The notes under the pieces were generated by a model. It was given only the letters and a program-made list of their open reading frames with translations. It searched no databases and was not told where the DNA came from. A stretch of 64,000 bases of DNA, from assembly GCF_013184075.1 (NCBI RefSeq), contig NZ_JABEQQ010000002.1, positions 186,001 through 250,000 on the forward strand, given 5' to 3'. Below are positions 23,046 to 36,592 of this stretch, one piece after another; within the stretch, counting starts at the first letter, position 1; every line of letters starts with the position of its first letter. The translations under genes were made by a program, and so were the position numbers. This stretch comes from Lentilactobacillus kribbianus (GTDB lineage Bacteria > Bacillota > Bacilli > Lactobacillales > Lactobacillaceae).

Positions 23046-24284
23046 ATGAATTACGATTATAAGATGGATGATCCAGAATTGTGGGATGCAATTGGTAATG
23101 AAGAAAAACGTCAAGAAAACACGATTGAATTAATTGCTTCTGAAAATATTGTTTCTAATGCCGTAATGGCCGCTCAAGGATCAGTGCTAACAAATAAATA
23201 TGCTGAAGGTTATCCTGGCCATCGTTATTATGGCGGTTGTGAGTATATTGATATTGTTGAAAATTTAGCTATTAATCGAGCTAAGGAACTATTTAATGCT
23301 GAATATGTAAATGTTCAACCTCATTCAGGTTCTCAGGCTAATCAAGCAGTTTATGCTGCATTATTAAAGCCAGGCGAACGTATTTTAGGGATGAGCTTGG
23401 ATGCTGGTGGTCATTTAACTCACGGCGCCAAAGTTAGCTCATCTGGTAAGATATACGATTCATATTCATATGGTTTGGATCCACAAACCCAATTAATCGA
23501 CTATGATCAAGTAGAACAGATGGCCCTAGAAGTAAAGCCGCAAATTATTGTTGCCGGAGCTTCTGCTTACAGTAGAATTATTGATTGGCAACGTTTTAGA
23601 GAAATAGCCGATGAAGTGGGTGCTTATCTTATGGTGGATATGGCTCACATTGCTGGTCTAGTGGCCACTGGATTACATCCTAGTCCAGTGGGAATTGCTG
23701 ATGTGGTTACTACTACAACCCATAAAACCTTAAGAGGTCCTCGTGGTGGCATGATTCTAGCTAAGCAAGAATTAGCTAAAAAAATAAAATCAGCCGTATT
23801 CCCTGGTAATCAAGGGGGACCATTAGAACACGTGATTGCTGGTAAAGCAGCTGCATTTTATGAAGACCTAAAACCAGATTTTAAAGAATATACTCGCCAA
23901 ATTATTAAAAATGCTCAAGCGATGGCAACTGTTTTTGCTGAATCTGATTTAGTTTCTGTTTTAACTGGTGGTACTGATAATCACATGATGACACTAGATT
24001 TAACTAAGAGTGGCTTAAATGGTAAACAAGTGCAAGATTTATTGGATACAGTACACATTACAACCAATAAAGAAGCGATTCCGGCAGATCCATTGCCACC
24101 TTCGCAAACTAGTGGCCTAAGAATCGGAACTCCCGCAATCACTACGCGGGGCTTTAAAGAAACCGATGCAAAACAAGTAGCAGAATTGATTTTAATGGCT
24201 ATTTCACAACCTGATGATAAGGCTAATTTGAAAAAGGTCAGTGAAGGAGTACAACGACTAGTTGAACTTCATCCAATTAACTAA
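23046..24284 (+). CDS. glyA: Serine hydroxymethyltransferase
   Basis: ATG at 23046 is preferred (10 bases after GGGAGG); a TTG at 23040 is too close. The 412-aa PLP enzyme has the Schiff-base lysine in [13 protein letters not shown] and the usual [13 protein letters not shown] and [10 protein letters not shown] segments. It interconverts serine and glycine with tetrahydrofolate, feeding one-carbon units. Confidence 0.97.
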   Translation: MNYDYKMDDPELWDAIGNEEKRQENTIELIASENIVSNAVMAAQGSVLTNKYAEGYPGHRYYGGCEYIDIVENLAINRAKELFNAEYVNVQPHSGSQANQAVYAALLKPGERILGMSLDAGGHLTHGAKVSSSGKIYDSYSYGLDPQTQLIDYDQVEQMALEVKPQIIVAGASAYSRIIDWQRFREIADEVGAYLMVDMAHIAGLVATGLHPSPVGIADVVTTTTHKTLRGPRGGMILAKQELAKKIKSAVFPGNQGGPLEHVIAGKAAAFYEDLKPDFKEYTRQIIKNAQAMATVFAESDLVSVLTGGTDNHMMTLDLTKSGLNGKQVQDLLDTVHITTNKEAIPADPLPPSQTSGLRIGTPAITTRGFKETDAKQVAELILMAISQPDDKANLKKVSEGVQRLVELHPIN

Positions 24285-24351
24285 AATCACCAATGAAATA
24301 AAGAATGATTGTGATACAATATATGAAGAAAATTAAAAGGAGTGAAGTTTA

Positions 24352-24981
24352 ATGGGTAAATTTCAAGTTATGGATCATCCGTTGATTCAACACAAATTAA
24401 CAATGATTCGTGATAAAAATTGTGGAACTAAAGAATTCCGGGAAGTTGTTAATGAAATTGCAACATTAATGGCATTTGAAGTTTCACGAGATATGCCTCT
24501 GGAAGATGTTGATGTTCAAACACCGGAAGGCATTGCCCATGCTAAGCAAATTTCCGGTAAAAAAGTGGCAATTGTTCCAATTTTACGTGCTGGAATCGGA
24601 ATGGTAGATGGCATCTTAAACCTTATCCCCGCTGCTAAGGTTGGCCATATTGGAATGTATCGTGATGAAGAAACTTTTGAACCACACGAATATTTTGTTA
24701 AGTTACCATCTGACATTAATCAACGCCAAATTTTTGTTGTTGATCCAATGCTAGCTACTGGTGGTTCTGCCATTATGGCAATTGACGCGTTGAAAAAGCG
24801 CGGTGGTAACAATATTAAATTTGTTTGCTTAGTTGCTGCTCCTGAAGGAGTCAAAGCATTACAAGAAGCTCATCCAGATGTCGATATTTATACGGCTGCT
24901 TTAGATGAAGGCTTAAACGAGGACGGTTATATTATTCCTGGTTTAGGTGACGCCGGTGACAGATTATTTGGAACTAAATAA
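24352..24981 (+). CDS. upp: Uracil phosphoribosyltransferase
   Basis: The protein is 209 aa with the PRPP loop [11 protein letters not shown] and the uracil-binding tail [12 protein letters not shown]. It converts uracil and PRPP to UMP. AAAAGGAGTGAAGTTTA precedes the ATG. A TACAAT box near 24313 suggests a separate promoter. It is the last gene before the ATP synthase operon, as in many lactobacilli. Confidence 0.97.
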   Translation: MGKFQVMDHPLIQHKLTMIRDKNCGTKEFREVVNEIATLMAFEVSRDMPLEDVDVQTPEGIAHAKQISGKKVAIVPILRAGIGMVDGILNLIPAAKVGHIGMYRDEETFEPHEYFVKLPSDINQRQIFVVDPMLATGGSAIMAIDALKKRGGNNIKFVCLVAAPEGVKALQEAHPDVDIYTAALDEGLNEDGYIIPGLGDAGDRLFGTK

Positions 24982-24986
24982 TTTCG

Positions 24987-25026
24987 AAAAGATAAACCTG
25001 ATAATGAGATTGGGTTTATCTTTTTT
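24987..25026 (+). terminator. Terminator after upp
   Basis: AAAGATAAACC pairs with GGGTTTATCTTT, followed by T residues. Confidence 0.75.
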
Positions 25027-25035
25027 AGTTAATTT

Positions 25036-25072
25036 CGAAAGCGTTTTTTTGACTATTTTGAAAGCGCTTTTA
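25036..25072. promoter_or_regulatory. Two cre-like boxes upstream of the ATP synthase operon
   Basis: TGAAAGCGCTTTTA at 25059-25072 is one base off the palindromic cre core TGAAAGCGCTTTCA. CGAAAGCGTTTTTT at 25036-25049 is a weaker relative. They lie 177-213 bases before atpB, so CcpA may tune the operon with sugar supply. The rest of the gap to atpB (25073-25248) should hold the promoter, which I cannot place with confidence. Confidence 0.55.
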
Positions 25073-25248
25073 ATCTTTAGATAATAATGTTTGAAAAGGA
25101 TTTCATTTTGCTTTGAAATTTAATTGTAATGGTGGTATTATTTAACTTGTATTGGTCGCAGGCTTTTGGACAAATACGATCGCATTAAAACGATGAAATA
25201 ATAATAATCGTTTTCTGCGGAATCTAAGACTGAAAGGGGTGAGAACCT

Positions 25249-25962
25249 ATGAGAGAACCGACTTCTACGTTTACATTTTTGGGCATGACTTTTAATGTTA
25301 GTAACATGGTTTCGATTACGCTAGCGTGTTTACTCGTATTTATTTTAGTATTCGCGTTGTCAAGACATATTACGCTTAAACCTGGTAAAGCTCAGAATGT
25401 ACTAGAATATATGGTTGATTTTACTAACGGTATTATTAAATCAACTATCCCGGATGGTAAAGGAAGACAGTTAGGACTTTGGTCATTTACAATTTTCTTT
25501 TTCATCTTGATTTCAAACTTGCAAGGCTTGTTATTCCATGTGGATGTTGGCGGAGTTGTTTATGTAAAGAGTCCAACTGCTGATCCATTAGTAACAATGA
25601 CATTGGCAGCAATGACGCTGTTACTCGCTCAGTTCCTGGGAGTACAACGATTAGGATATCGTAATCATTTTGGAAACTTTTTAAAGCCATTTAAGGTATT
25701 TTTCGTTATTAACTTCTTTGAAGAATTTACTAACTTGTTGACCTTAGGACTTCGTTTGTATGGGAATATTTATTCTGGTGAAATGCTTTTGGGCATGATT
25801 ACTAGTGCGGCCGTTAAAGGTGGTCTAGGAACTTCGATTGCCATGTTACCCGTAGAAATGGTTTGGCAAGGCTTCTCAGTCTTTGTTGGATGTATTCAAG
25901 CTTATGTGTTTGTTACATTGTCATCTGTATACATTTCTCGAAAAATTGAAATCGAGGAATAA
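25249..25962 (+). CDS. atpB: ATP synthase subunit a
   Basis: The protein is 237 aa and very hydrophobic, with the essential arginine in LGLRLYGNIYSGE and the C-terminal helices of subunit a. It forms the proton half-channels next to the c-ring. AAAGGGGTGAGAACCT precedes the ATG. First gene of the eight-gene atpBEFHAGDC operon. In fermenting lactobacilli this complex mainly runs in reverse to expel protons. Confidence 0.96.
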   Translation: MREPTSTFTFLGMTFNVSNMVSITLACLLVFILVFALSRHITLKPGKAQNVLEYMVDFTNGIIKSTIPDGKGRQLGLWSFTIFFFILISNLQGLLFHVDVGGVVYVKSPTADPLVTMTLAAMTLLLAQFLGVQRLGYRNHFGNFLKPFKVFFVINFFEEFTNLLTLGLRLYGNIYSGEMLLGMITSAAVKGGLGTSIAMLPVEMVWQGFSVFVGCIQAYVFVTLSSVYISRKIEIEE

Positions 25963-25984
25963 AAAATTTAGGAGGTTTTATATT

Positions 25985-26197
25985 ATGGGTGTTTTTGCAA
26001 CTGCTATTGTTATGATTGGTGCTGCTATTGGTGCATGTTTCGGTGATGCTATTGTTATTTCTAAGACTTTGGAAGGTATGACTCGTCAACCAGAAATGGC
26101 TGGACAATTACGTACTACAATGTTTATTGGTGTTGGTTTGGTTGAATCTATGCCAATCCTTTCCTTCGTTATCGCCTTGTTACTTATGAACAAGTAA
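25985..26197 (+). CDS. atpE: ATP synthase subunit c
   Basis: ATG at 25985 follows GGAGGTTTTATTA and gives the usual 70 residues in two helices. The proton-carrying Glu is in VGLVESMPIL. In helix 1 the usual glycine-rich packing motif (normally of the AxGAGIGNG kind) reads IGACFGDA, with Cys, Phe and Asp where small or neutral residues are normal; see findings. The loop EGMTRQPEM is standard. Confidence 0.95.
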   Translation: MGVFATAIVMIGAAIGACFGDAIVISKTLEGMTRQPEMAGQLRTTMFIGVGLVESMPILSFVIALLLMNK

Positions 26198-26232
26198 TAA
26201 AATCGAAAATTTAATGAAGGAGGTGCCAGTAG

Positions 26233-26737
26233 ATGTTTTCGTTTTCTGTAGTTGGAGCTCAACTTTATGTTGGTGATATGGCCTATATTGCAGTCAGCTT
26301 TATTATCTTAATGTGTCTTATCAAGCTTGTTGCCTGGAAACCGGTAACGAAAATGATGAAGGATCGTTCTGATAAAATTGCAAATGATATTGATTCTGCT
26401 GAAAAATCACGAGCGGATGCTACAAAATTGGCTGAACAACGACAAACTGAACTTGCAAGTACTCGTCAAGAGGCCTCAACCATTATTAGTGAAGCTAAAC
26501 AAACTGGTCAAAAACAAAGTGACAAGATTGTTGAAGATGCACAAAATAATGCTGCTAGTATGAAAGTTGCCGCTGAAAAAGATATCGAGCAACAACGACA
26601 AGAAGCTTTGGCTAACTCTAAAAAGGACGTTGCAAGCTTATCTATTGAAATTGCTTCCAAGATCATTTCAAAAGATCTAAATTCGGATGATCATAAGGCA
26701 CTCGTTGATTCTTATATCGAAGGGTTGGGGAAGCATA

Positions 26738-26751
<14 letters not shown>
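26233..26751 (+). CDS. atpF: ATP synthase subunit b
   Basis: The protein is 172 aa: one N-terminal transmembrane helix (about 12-35) followed by a long charged helix (DSAEKSRADATKLAEQRQ) that dimerises as the peripheral stalk. It links F1 to subunit a. AGGAGGTGCCAGTAG precedes the ATG. Its last 14 bases overlap atpH. Confidence 0.95.
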
Positions 26752-28845
<2,094 letters not shown>

Positions 28846-28863
28846 TAAAGGAGGACGATAGTA

Positions 28864-29772
28864 ATGGGAGCATCGTTAAACGATGTAAAACATCGGATTA
28901 CATCTACCAAGAAAACTCGGCAGATTACTAATGCGATGGAAATGGTTTCGCAATCAAAGCTAAACCAGATTCTCAAGCATACCAAGAACTATGATGAATA
29001 TGCTAGTAAAGTTAAATCACTAGTTTATCATCTAGCTCAGGCTCATTTGCTAGATAATCTAACAGAGTCCTCAAGTCAAGAAGATACAGCTGAAAACAAA
29101 CCTAAAAGAAGTGCATACTTGGTAATTACCTCTGATCGAGGCATGGTTGGAAGTTATAACAGTAATGTGTTACGAGAAACTAACCAGTTTATCGATCAGC
29201 ATAGTAATGGTCAAGAATACCAAATTCTAGCTATTGGTGGTACCGGTTCTGATTTTTATCATAAACGTGGTGCCAATGTTAGTTATGAATATCGTGGAGT
29301 CAGCGACGTTCCTACATTTAAAGAAGTTAGTGAGATTGTCAAAACAGCAACGGAAATGTTTGATGATGGTGATTTCGATGAATTATATGTTTGTTATGAA
29401 CATTACGTTAATCGGATTATGTCAACGTTCCGAGCAGAAAAAATGTTGCCAATTGATAGTGAAACCTTAGATAATAATGCATCCAAAGATATTCCAGTAC
29501 ATGAATTAAGTACTGACTTTGATGTAGAACCATCTAATGAAGCTGTTTTGGCTGCTATTTTGCCTCAGTATTCAGAAAGCCTCGTTTACGGAGCTATCTT
29601 GGATGCTAAGACATCTGAACATGCGTCAAGTTCAACTGCAATGAAGTCTGCTTCTGATAATGCTGACGACTTAATTGATAAGTTGGAACTACAGTATAAC
29701 CGTGCGCGTCAGGCTGCGATTACTACTGAAATCACTGAAATCACTGGTGGACAAGAAGCACTTAAAAATTAG
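28864..29772 (+). CDS. atpG: ATP synthase subunit gamma
   Basis: The protein is 302 aa; the N-terminal ([19 protein letters not shown]) and C-terminal ([18 protein letters not shown]) helices form the rotor coiled coil. It couples c-ring rotation to the catalytic sites. AAAGGAGGACGATAGTA precedes the ATG. Confidence 0.96.
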   Translation: MGASLNDVKHRITSTKKTRQITNAMEMVSQSKLNQILKHTKNYDEYASKVKSLVYHLAQAHLLDNLTESSSQEDTAENKPKRSAYLVITSDRGMVGSYNSNVLRETNQFIDQHSNGQEYQILAIGGTGSDFYHKRGANVSYEYRGVSDVPTFKEVSEIVKTATEMFDDGDFDELYVCYEHYVNRIMSTFRAEKMLPIDSETLDNNASKDIPVHELSTDFDVEPSNEAVLAAILPQYSESLVYGAILDAKTSEHASSSTAMKSASDNADDLIDKLELQYNRARQAAITTEITEITGGQEALKN

Positions 29773-31221
<1,449 letters not shown>

Positions 31222-31233
31222 GAGGGAAACTAA

Positions 31234-31662
31234 TTGGCAGATCATCCAATGATTGAGGTTAGTATCGTTACTCCAGACGGTAAAGTATACGAACATGATG
31301 CCAATTTACTTGAAGTCGCAACACAGACTGGGCCAATTGGTATTATGCTTAACCATTTACCATTAATTGCTAATTTGGAGATTGCTGAAACTCGTGTCAA
31401 ATATGGGGATCAGGAAGATAGAATTGCGGTTAATGGTGGATTTATTGAGTTTATTGATAATAAAGCCATGATCGTTGCTGATAGTGCCGAAAATCAAAGT
31501 GATATTGATGTTGCTCGGGCTCAAAGTGCCAAGGAACGTTCTGAAGCTGAGATTAAAAAGGCCAAAGCAAAGCGTGATCAACAATCACTTGATCGAGCTC
31601 AAATTGCTTTGAGACGTGCTATTAACCGTATTAATGTTGCTAAAATTGATAAAGATCAATAA
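31234..31662 (+). CDS. atpC: ATP synthase subunit epsilon
   Basis: TTG start at 31234 after GGAGGGAAACTAA; 142 aa. The N-terminal beta-sandwich (GPIGIMLNHLPLIANL) and the C-terminal helical hairpin (ERSEAEIKKAKAKRDQ) are clear. It regulates ATP hydrolysis and ends the operon. A strong terminator follows. Confidence 0.95.
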   Translation: MADHPMIEVSIVTPDGKVYEHDANLLEVATQTGPIGIMLNHLPLIANLEIAETRVKYGDQEDRIAVNGGFIEFIDNKAMIVADSAENQSDIDVARAQSAKERSEAEIKKAKAKRDQQSLDRAQIALRRAINRINVAKIDKDQ

Positions 31663-31670
31663 TATTTACA

Positions 31671-31711
31671 AAAAAGGACTAATCAGCAGAAAGCTGATTA
31701 GTCCTTTTCAC
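31671..31711 (+). terminator. Terminator of the ATP synthase operon
   Basis: GGACTAATCAGC pairs perfectly with GCTGATTAGTCC, followed by TTTT and a later T-run. Confidence 0.85.
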
Positions 31712-31787
31712 TTTTTTATTAAGACTTCCCAAAATGACTGATATATTGAACGGGCTATGTTATAGTTATCTCGTTGGAGGTGTTTAC

Positions 31788-32018
31788 TTGAAATCAATTG
31801 GAGTTACTGCGTTAATTACACTATTAGCTTATATTATTTTTATTAGTTTGGCCTTTTGGTGTATTCAGGAATTACATATTGAAAGATACATTCCAATGAG
31901 AGCTAGACAAGGGAAATTACTTATTATTCTTTTGTCGATTTTGCTGGGATATAATGCCAGTGAATTTTTTATGTCGTTAATTGATAATATCAGAAACTTA
32001 ATTTTTTTAGTTAAATAA
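31788..32018 (+). CDS. DUF1146 family membrane protein
   Basis: TTG at 31788 follows TTGGAGGTGTTTAC, giving 76 aa, the usual length. Two hydrophobic spans (VTALITLLAYIIFISLAF and the second around LLIILLSILLGYNASEFF) flank the conserved ERYIPMRARQ-type loop. DUF1146 genes sit between atpC and murA in many Firmicutes; function unknown. A longer upstream start would overlap the atp terminator zone. Confidence 0.85.
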   Translation: MKSIGVTALITLLAYIIFISLAFWCIQELHIERYIPMRARQGKLLIILLSILLGYNASEFFMSLIDNIRNLIFLVK

Positions 32019-32051
32019 AATACTAAATTGCAATTGTAGGAGGTCCGGATT

Positions 32052-33362
32052 GTGGAAAAGATTGTGGTTCACGGTGGTAATAAATTAGTTGGAACTGTAC
32101 ATATTGATGGTGCCAAGAACGCAGTTTTACCGATTCAAGCGGCTATGATTTTAGGCAGCGAAGGTAAAAGTGTGATTTCGAATGTTCCTTTGTTGTCAGA
32201 CGTATATCTCATGAATAATGTTCTTAAATTCTTAAATGTCGACGTTGATTTTGATGAAGCCAATAATACTGTTACTTTTGATGCAACATCACAATTATCT
32301 AGTGAAGCGCCATTTGAATACGTCTCTAAAATGAGAGCATCCATCGTAGTCATGGGTCCTTTAGTCGCTCGATTGGGACATGCCAAAGTGGCCTTACCTG
32401 GTGGATGTGCGATTGGTTCACGGCCAATTGACCTACATTTAAAAGGACTTCGCGCTTTGGGAGCTCAAATTGAACAACATGCTGGTTACGTGGAAGCTAG
32501 CGCACCAAATGGTCTTTATGGTGCTGATATTTACCTTGATTTTCCAAGTGTAGGGGCTACCCAAAACATTATGATGGCGGCCACCTTGGCTAAGGGAACC
32601 ACTACAATTCAAAATGTTGCTCGTGAACCAGAAATTGTTGATTTAGCTAATGTGTTAAATAAAATGGGCGCTAAAGTCGTGGGTGCTGGTACTGAACAAT
32701 TAAGAATTGAGGGAGTACCAAGTATGCACGGGACTGAACATCGCGTTGTTCAGGATCGAATTGAAGCAGGGACATTTATGGTGGCTGGTGCTTTAACTAA
32801 AGGTGATATTTTTATTGATGGTGCTATCGCTGAACATAACCAACCTTTAATTGCTAAAATGCAGGAAATGGGAGTTATTGTTAACGAAACTGCTGAGGGT
32901 ATTCGAATTATTGGCCCTGAACACCTCAAGCCAGTAGCAGTTAAAACCATGCCTCATCCAGGATTTCCAACTGATATGCAGCCACAAATGACTATTTTAC
33001 AATTAGCTGCTGAAGGTAGTAGCTCAATGACTGAGACGGTATTTGAAAATCGGTTTATGCATTTGGAAGAATTACGCCGAATGAATGCTAAGTACAATAT
33101 TTCAGGAAGAACCGTGGTTATGGAAGGTCCAACCGATTTTAGTGGTGCTGAAGTGGCTGCTACAGATTTAAGAGCTGCAGCTGCGTTAGTACTTGCCGGT
33201 TTAGTGGCCAAAGGTTATACTCAAGTTCGCAATTTGAAATATTTAGATCGTGGGTATCATAATTTCCACCAAAAACTAGCTTCATTAGGAGCAGAAATTA
33301 AGCGTATTGATGTTCCAGAAGAAACTGAAGTAGTAGTAGAAGAAAATAAAGTTGAAAAATAA
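32052..33362 (+). CDS. murA: UDP-N-acetylglucosamine 1-carboxyvinyltransferase
   Basis: GTG start at 32052 after GTAGGAGGTCCGGATT; 436 aa. The catalytic cysteine lies in [18 protein letters not shown], and KNAVLP near the front binds substrate. It adds enolpyruvate from PEP to UDP-GlcNAc, the first committed step of peptidoglycan synthesis, and is the fosfomycin target (Cys present, so normally sensitive by family knowledge). Confidence 0.96.
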   Translation: MEKIVVHGGNKLVGTVHIDGAKNAVLPIQAAMILGSEGKSVISNVPLLSDVYLMNNVLKFLNVDVDFDEANNTVTFDATSQLSSEAPFEYVSKMRASIVVMGPLVARLGHAKVALPGGCAIGSRPIDLHLKGLRALGAQIEQHAGYVEASAPNGLYGADIYLDFPSVGATQNIMMAATLAKGTTTIQNVAREPEIVDLANVLNKMGAKVVGAGTEQLRIEGVPSMHGTEHRVVQDRIEAGTFMVAGALTKGDIFIDGAIAEHNQPLIAKMQEMGVIVNETAEGIRIIGPEHLKPVAVKTMPHPGFPTDMQPQMTILQLAAEGSSSMTETVFENRFMHLEELRRMNAKYNISGRTVVMEGPTDFSGAEVAATDLRAAAALVLAGLVAKGYTQVRNLKYLDRGYHNFHQKLASLGAEIKRIDVPEETEVVVEENKVEK

Positions 33363-33367
33363 CGATT

Positions 33368-33402
33368 TAAGGCCAAGATTTTAACATCGTGGCCTTTTTA
33401 TT
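33368..33402 (+). terminator. Terminator after murA
   Basis: AAGGCCA pairs with TGGCCTT around a 14-base loop, followed by TTTTATT. Confidence 0.7.
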
Positions 33403-33484
33403 ATTGAAGATTTAATTGGTTTAAGATGTGAATATGCTATAATTATAAATTGAGATTAACGTACTTTTAGGAGGAAATTCGTAG

Positions 33485-34495
33485 ATGGCAAGAGATATTG
33501 GAATTGATTTGGGAACAGCAAACGTACTGATTTACGTTTCTGGTAAAGGAATTGTGTTAAACGAGCCATCGGTTGTTGCGATTGATACTAAGACCGGTAA
33601 GGTGCTTGCTGTCGGAGAAGAAGCCTACAAAATGGTGGGGAGAACTCCTAGTAATATTCGCGCAATTCGTCCACTTCGTGATGGGGTTATTTCTGATTTT
33701 GATATTACTGAAGAAATGCTCACATATTTTATTAATAAATTAAATGTTAAAGGATTTATGTCACGTCCTAAAATTATGATTTGTGCCCCAACCAACGTGA
33801 CTGAAATCGAACGTAATGCCATTATTCAAGCAGCAGAAAAAGCTGGTGGTGGTACTGTGTATCTTGAAGAAGAACCTAAAGTGGCTGCTGTTGGTGCAGG
33901 AATGGATATTTTCCAACCTCGTGGTAACATGGTCATTGATATGGGGGGCGGTACCAGTGATATTGCTGTTCTATCATTAGGTGATGTGGTTTCTAGTAAG
34001 TCTATTCGAGTTGCTGGTGATAAGATGAATAGCGAAATTGTGGCCTATATTAAACAAAATCACTCACTTCAAATTGGTGAACATACTGCTGAAAAAATTA
34101 AAATTGAAATTGGTACTGCCAAATTAAATGATGACAATCCACAGGAAATGGAAGTTCGTGGTCGTGATATGGTGACGGGAATGCCTAAATCTGTCACTAT
34201 TACCAGTAATGAAATTGCTAGTGCTATTCATGACACCATTCAATTGATTATCGATGGAGCTAAGGAAGTATTGGAAGTGACTCCACCAGAATTAGCAGCC
34301 GATATTGTTGATCGAGGCATAATGCTTACTGGTGGTGGTGCCTTGTTAACTGGCATTGATACGGTTATGGCTGATGAATTAACTGTACCAGTTATTATTT
34401 CAGAAAACCCACTTGATAACGTTGCCAAGGGTGCGGGTGTTTTGTTAGAACAATACAATAAGCATGGTAAACCAGGGACAAAGGAAGAAAAATAG
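33485..34495 (+). CDS. mbl: MreB-like cytoskeletal protein Mbl
   Basis: The protein is 336 aa with an actin-like ATPase fold: [13 protein letters not shown] (phosphate 1), [16 protein letters not shown] (phosphate 2) and [15 protein letters not shown] (adenosine). It differs from the mreB copy at 59323 and sits in the murA-mbl-rodA setting, so it is Mbl. It forms membrane-bound filaments guiding lateral wall synthesis together with RodA nearby. Confidence 0.93.
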   Translation: MARDIGIDLGTANVLIYVSGKGIVLNEPSVVAIDTKTGKVLAVGEEAYKMVGRTPSNIRAIRPLRDGVISDFDITEEMLTYFINKLNVKGFMSRPKIMICAPTNVTEIERNAIIQAAEKAGGGTVYLEEEPKVAAVGAGMDIFQPRGNMVIDMGGGTSDIAVLSLGDVVSSKSIRVAGDKMNSEIVAYIKQNHSLQIGEHTAEKIKIEIGTAKLNDDNPQEMEVRGRDMVTGMPKSVTITSNEIASAIHDTIQLIIDGAKEVLEVTPPELAADIVDRGIMLTGGGALLTGIDTVMADELTVPVIISENPLDNVAKGAGVLLEQYNKHGKPGTKEEK

Positions 34496-34502
34496 GTTTT
34501 TT

Positions 34503-34778
34503 GTGAAATCATTTTTTATTTTTTGGGTTAGAGGATATCAAAGGTATATTTCTCCGCTGTTTCCACCAACTTGTCGGTACTATCCTACGTGCAGTAATTA
34601 TATGATTCAAGCCATTCAAAAACACGGGGCTATTAAGGGAATCATTATGGGGACGGCTAGGATTTTAAGATGCCATCCCTTTGTTAAGGGTGGTTACGAT
34701 CCAGTACCGGACCATTTTTCGATTCATCGAAATAAAGAAGCAGCTGCCAAGTATCGCCGGGATATGCATTTAAAATAA
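34503..34778 (+). CDS. yidD: YidD membrane protein insertion factor
   Basis: GTG at 34503 gives 91 aa; the ribosome-binding site is weak and overlaps the mbl stop, and coupling to mbl is likely. The family signature is complete: [21 protein letters not shown] with its three-cysteine set including CSNY, then [19 protein letters not shown] front amphipathic helix (FFIFWV) attaches it to the membrane. YidD assists YidC-dependent insertion. Confidence 0.92.
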   Translation: MKSFFIFWVRGYQRYISPLFPPTCRYYPTCSNYMIQAIQKHGAIKGIIMGTARILRCHPFVKGGYDPVPDHFSIHRNKEAAAKYRRDMHLK

Positions 34779-34801
34779 TAGTTGAGGTGTAGAGATAAAT
34801 A

Positions 34802-35023
34802 ATGAGTAAGGCAAAAAAGAGTATTGGGGTTCAAATTAATGAAACAAAAAATGCCACTGGACAAGCGATTTCTGAAGTAGTTATTTCGGGTAATTCAATT
34901 GGCAGTGTCAAAGAACAAGATGGTAAGTTTATCATTGAAACCACTAATGGTGAAACCTACAAAGTGGCTAATTTTGATGAAGGAATCCAAGAATTGATTA
35001 AAGCTTTTCACTTACATCACTAA
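34802..35023 (+). CDS. DUF2969 family protein
   Basis: The protein is 73 aa, ATG after TTGAGGTGTAGAGATAA. A small beta-rich soluble protein (KKSIGVQINETKNATGQ, GKFIIETTNGETYKV) matching DUF2969, found in lactobacilli just ahead of rodA. Function unknown; the steady link to mbl and rodA hints at envelope growth. Confidence 0.85.
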   Translation: MSKAKKSIGVQINETKNATGQAISEVVISGNSIGSVKEQDGKFIIETTNGETYKVANFDEGIQELIKAFHLHH

Positions 35024-35041
35024 GTTGAAAGGAGAAATATT

Positions 35042-36244
35042 TTGGAAGTTAGTCGTAGAGGAAAAGATGATGCCGAATCTAGAATTGATTGGGGAATCAT
35101 TTTTTGCGTTTTGATGCTGGCCTTAATTGGTTTAGGATCAATTTATGTTGCCGCTAATCATGATTCTAGTTCCACAAGTGTGGTTAAATCAGTTATTTCG
35201 CAATTGATGTGGTATGCGATTGGGACGGTAGCAGTAGTGATTATTATGCAGTTTGATTCTGAACAGTTATGGAAAATAGCGCCTTATGCTTATGGGGCAG
35301 GTATTCTCCTTTTAGCGGCTGTGTTAATCTTTTATAGTCGTGCATATTTCGCTAATACCGGAGCTAAGAGTTGGTTTGCATTAGGACCATTTACCTTTCA
35401 ACCATCAGAAGTTATGAAGCCGGCATTTATCTTAATGATGGCTAAAGTTATTGTTGAGCATAATGATTTGTACCCAGAACGAACAACTAAAAGTGATTGG
35501 ATGTTACTGGGGAAGATGGCAATTTGGACTTTGCCAGTAGTTGTATTATTAAAATTACAAAATGATTTTGGTACTATGCTGGTCTTCTTTGCTATTTTAG
35601 CTGGTCTAATTTTGGTTTCTGGCATAACTTGGAAAATCATTTTACCAGCTTTTATTGGGGTAGCGACAATCGGAATTACAGCTTTATCATTGGTAGCAAC
35701 CGATGGTGGACGTAAAATTTTGGAAAAAGTTGGTTTTCAAGCATATCAATTTAATCGAGTGGATACCTGGTTAAAGCCACAAGCTGATACGACCAATCAG
35801 GGTTATCAACTTTGGCAAAGTATGAAAGCGATCGGTTCTGGGAGCATTTTCGGAACTGGTTTTGATAAATCACATGTTTACGTCCCGGTTCGAGAATCTG
35901 ATATGATTTTTTCTGTTATTGGAGAAAATTTTGGTTTTATTGGTAGTGCCGTATTAATTTTTCTATATTTGTTATTAATCTATCAAATGATTAAGGTAAC
36001 CTTTGAAACTAGAAATGTGTTTTATGCGTATATTTCCACCGGTGTTATTATGATGATTGTTTTCCATGTATTTGAAAATATCGGTATGAGTATTGGCCTT
36101 CTGCCTCTTACGGGGATTCCTTTGCCATTTGTCAGTGCTGGTGGTTCGGCACTAGTCGGTAATATGATTGGTATAGGGTTAGTGATGTCCATGCAATATC
36201 ATAATAAGAGCTACATGTTTGGCCAAGATAAAGAATTCTCTTAA
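35042..36244 (+). CDS. rodA: RodA peptidoglycan glycosyltransferase (SEDS)
   Basis: TTG start at 35042 after GAAAGGAGAAATATT; 400 aa with about ten transmembrane helices. SEDS motifs are seen: FQPSEVMKPAF, the catalytic Asp in VPVRESDMIFSVIGENFGF, and GIPLPFVSAGGSA. It polymerises lipid II for lateral wall growth, working with a class B PBP and MreB/Mbl filaments. Confidence 0.94.
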   Translation: MEVSRRGKDDAESRIDWGIIFCVLMLALIGLGSIYVAANHDSSSTSVVKSVISQLMWYAIGTVAVVIIMQFDSEQLWKIAPYAYGAGILLLAAVLIFYSRAYFANTGAKSWFALGPFTFQPSEVMKPAFILMMAKVIVEHNDLYPERTTKSDWMLLGKMAIWTLPVVVLLKLQNDFGTMLVFFAILAGLILVSGITWKIILPAFIGVATIGITALSLVATDGGRKILEKVGFQAYQFNRVDTWLKPQADTTNQGYQLWQSMKAIGSGSIFGTGFDKSHVYVPVRESDMIFSVIGENFGFIGSAVLIFLYLLLIYQMIKVTFETRNVFYAYISTGVIMMIVFHVFENIGMSIGLLPLTGIPLPFVSAGGSALVGNMIGIGLVMSMQYHNKSYMFGQDKEFS

Positions 36245-36250
36245 AAAGAC

Positions 36251-36279
36251 TTGACGTTATTTGTTTTTTTCAGTAGACT
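36251..36279 (+). promoter_or_regulatory. Promoter of the met T-box operon
   Basis: TTGACG (36251-36256), a 17-base spacer and TAGACT (36274-36279) form a good vegetative promoter directly ahead of the T-box leader. Confidence 0.65.
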
Positions 36280-36284
36280 AAGAC

Positions 36285-36568
36285 ACAATAATTATTAAAA
36301 ACAAATGAGAAGATGAGTAGAAGGTCAGACACTGTTTAGAGAGCTTGGTAAGGTGAAAGCAAGCCGGTAGAGATTTTCGAATATGGTCTTTGATGTTTTG
36401 TTTATTAATGAACTTGCAAGTAAATTAATAATGGTTGACGCTCATTATTGCGTTAATAGAGAAATTACTCTTAAGGCTGATTTTAATTAATCAGTAAATA
36501 AAGGTGGTACCGCGAGGTCTTTCGCCCTTTAGTTGTTGCAACAACTATGGGACGAAAGACCTTTTTGT
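36285..36568 (+). promoter_or_regulatory. T-box leader, methionine specific
   Basis: The T-box sequence AGGTGGTACCGCG is at 36502-36514. The terminator GGTCTTTCG/CGAAAGACC with T-run is at 36516-36567. The specifier loop reads GAATATGG, placing ATG (Met) at 36383-36385, with AGTA on the opposite side. Uncharged initiator/elongator tRNA-Met would thus turn on the downstream methionine transporter. Specifier and operon content agree. Confidence 0.9.
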
Positions 36569-36592
36569 TTTCCTGAGAAAGAGGTAGATTAA

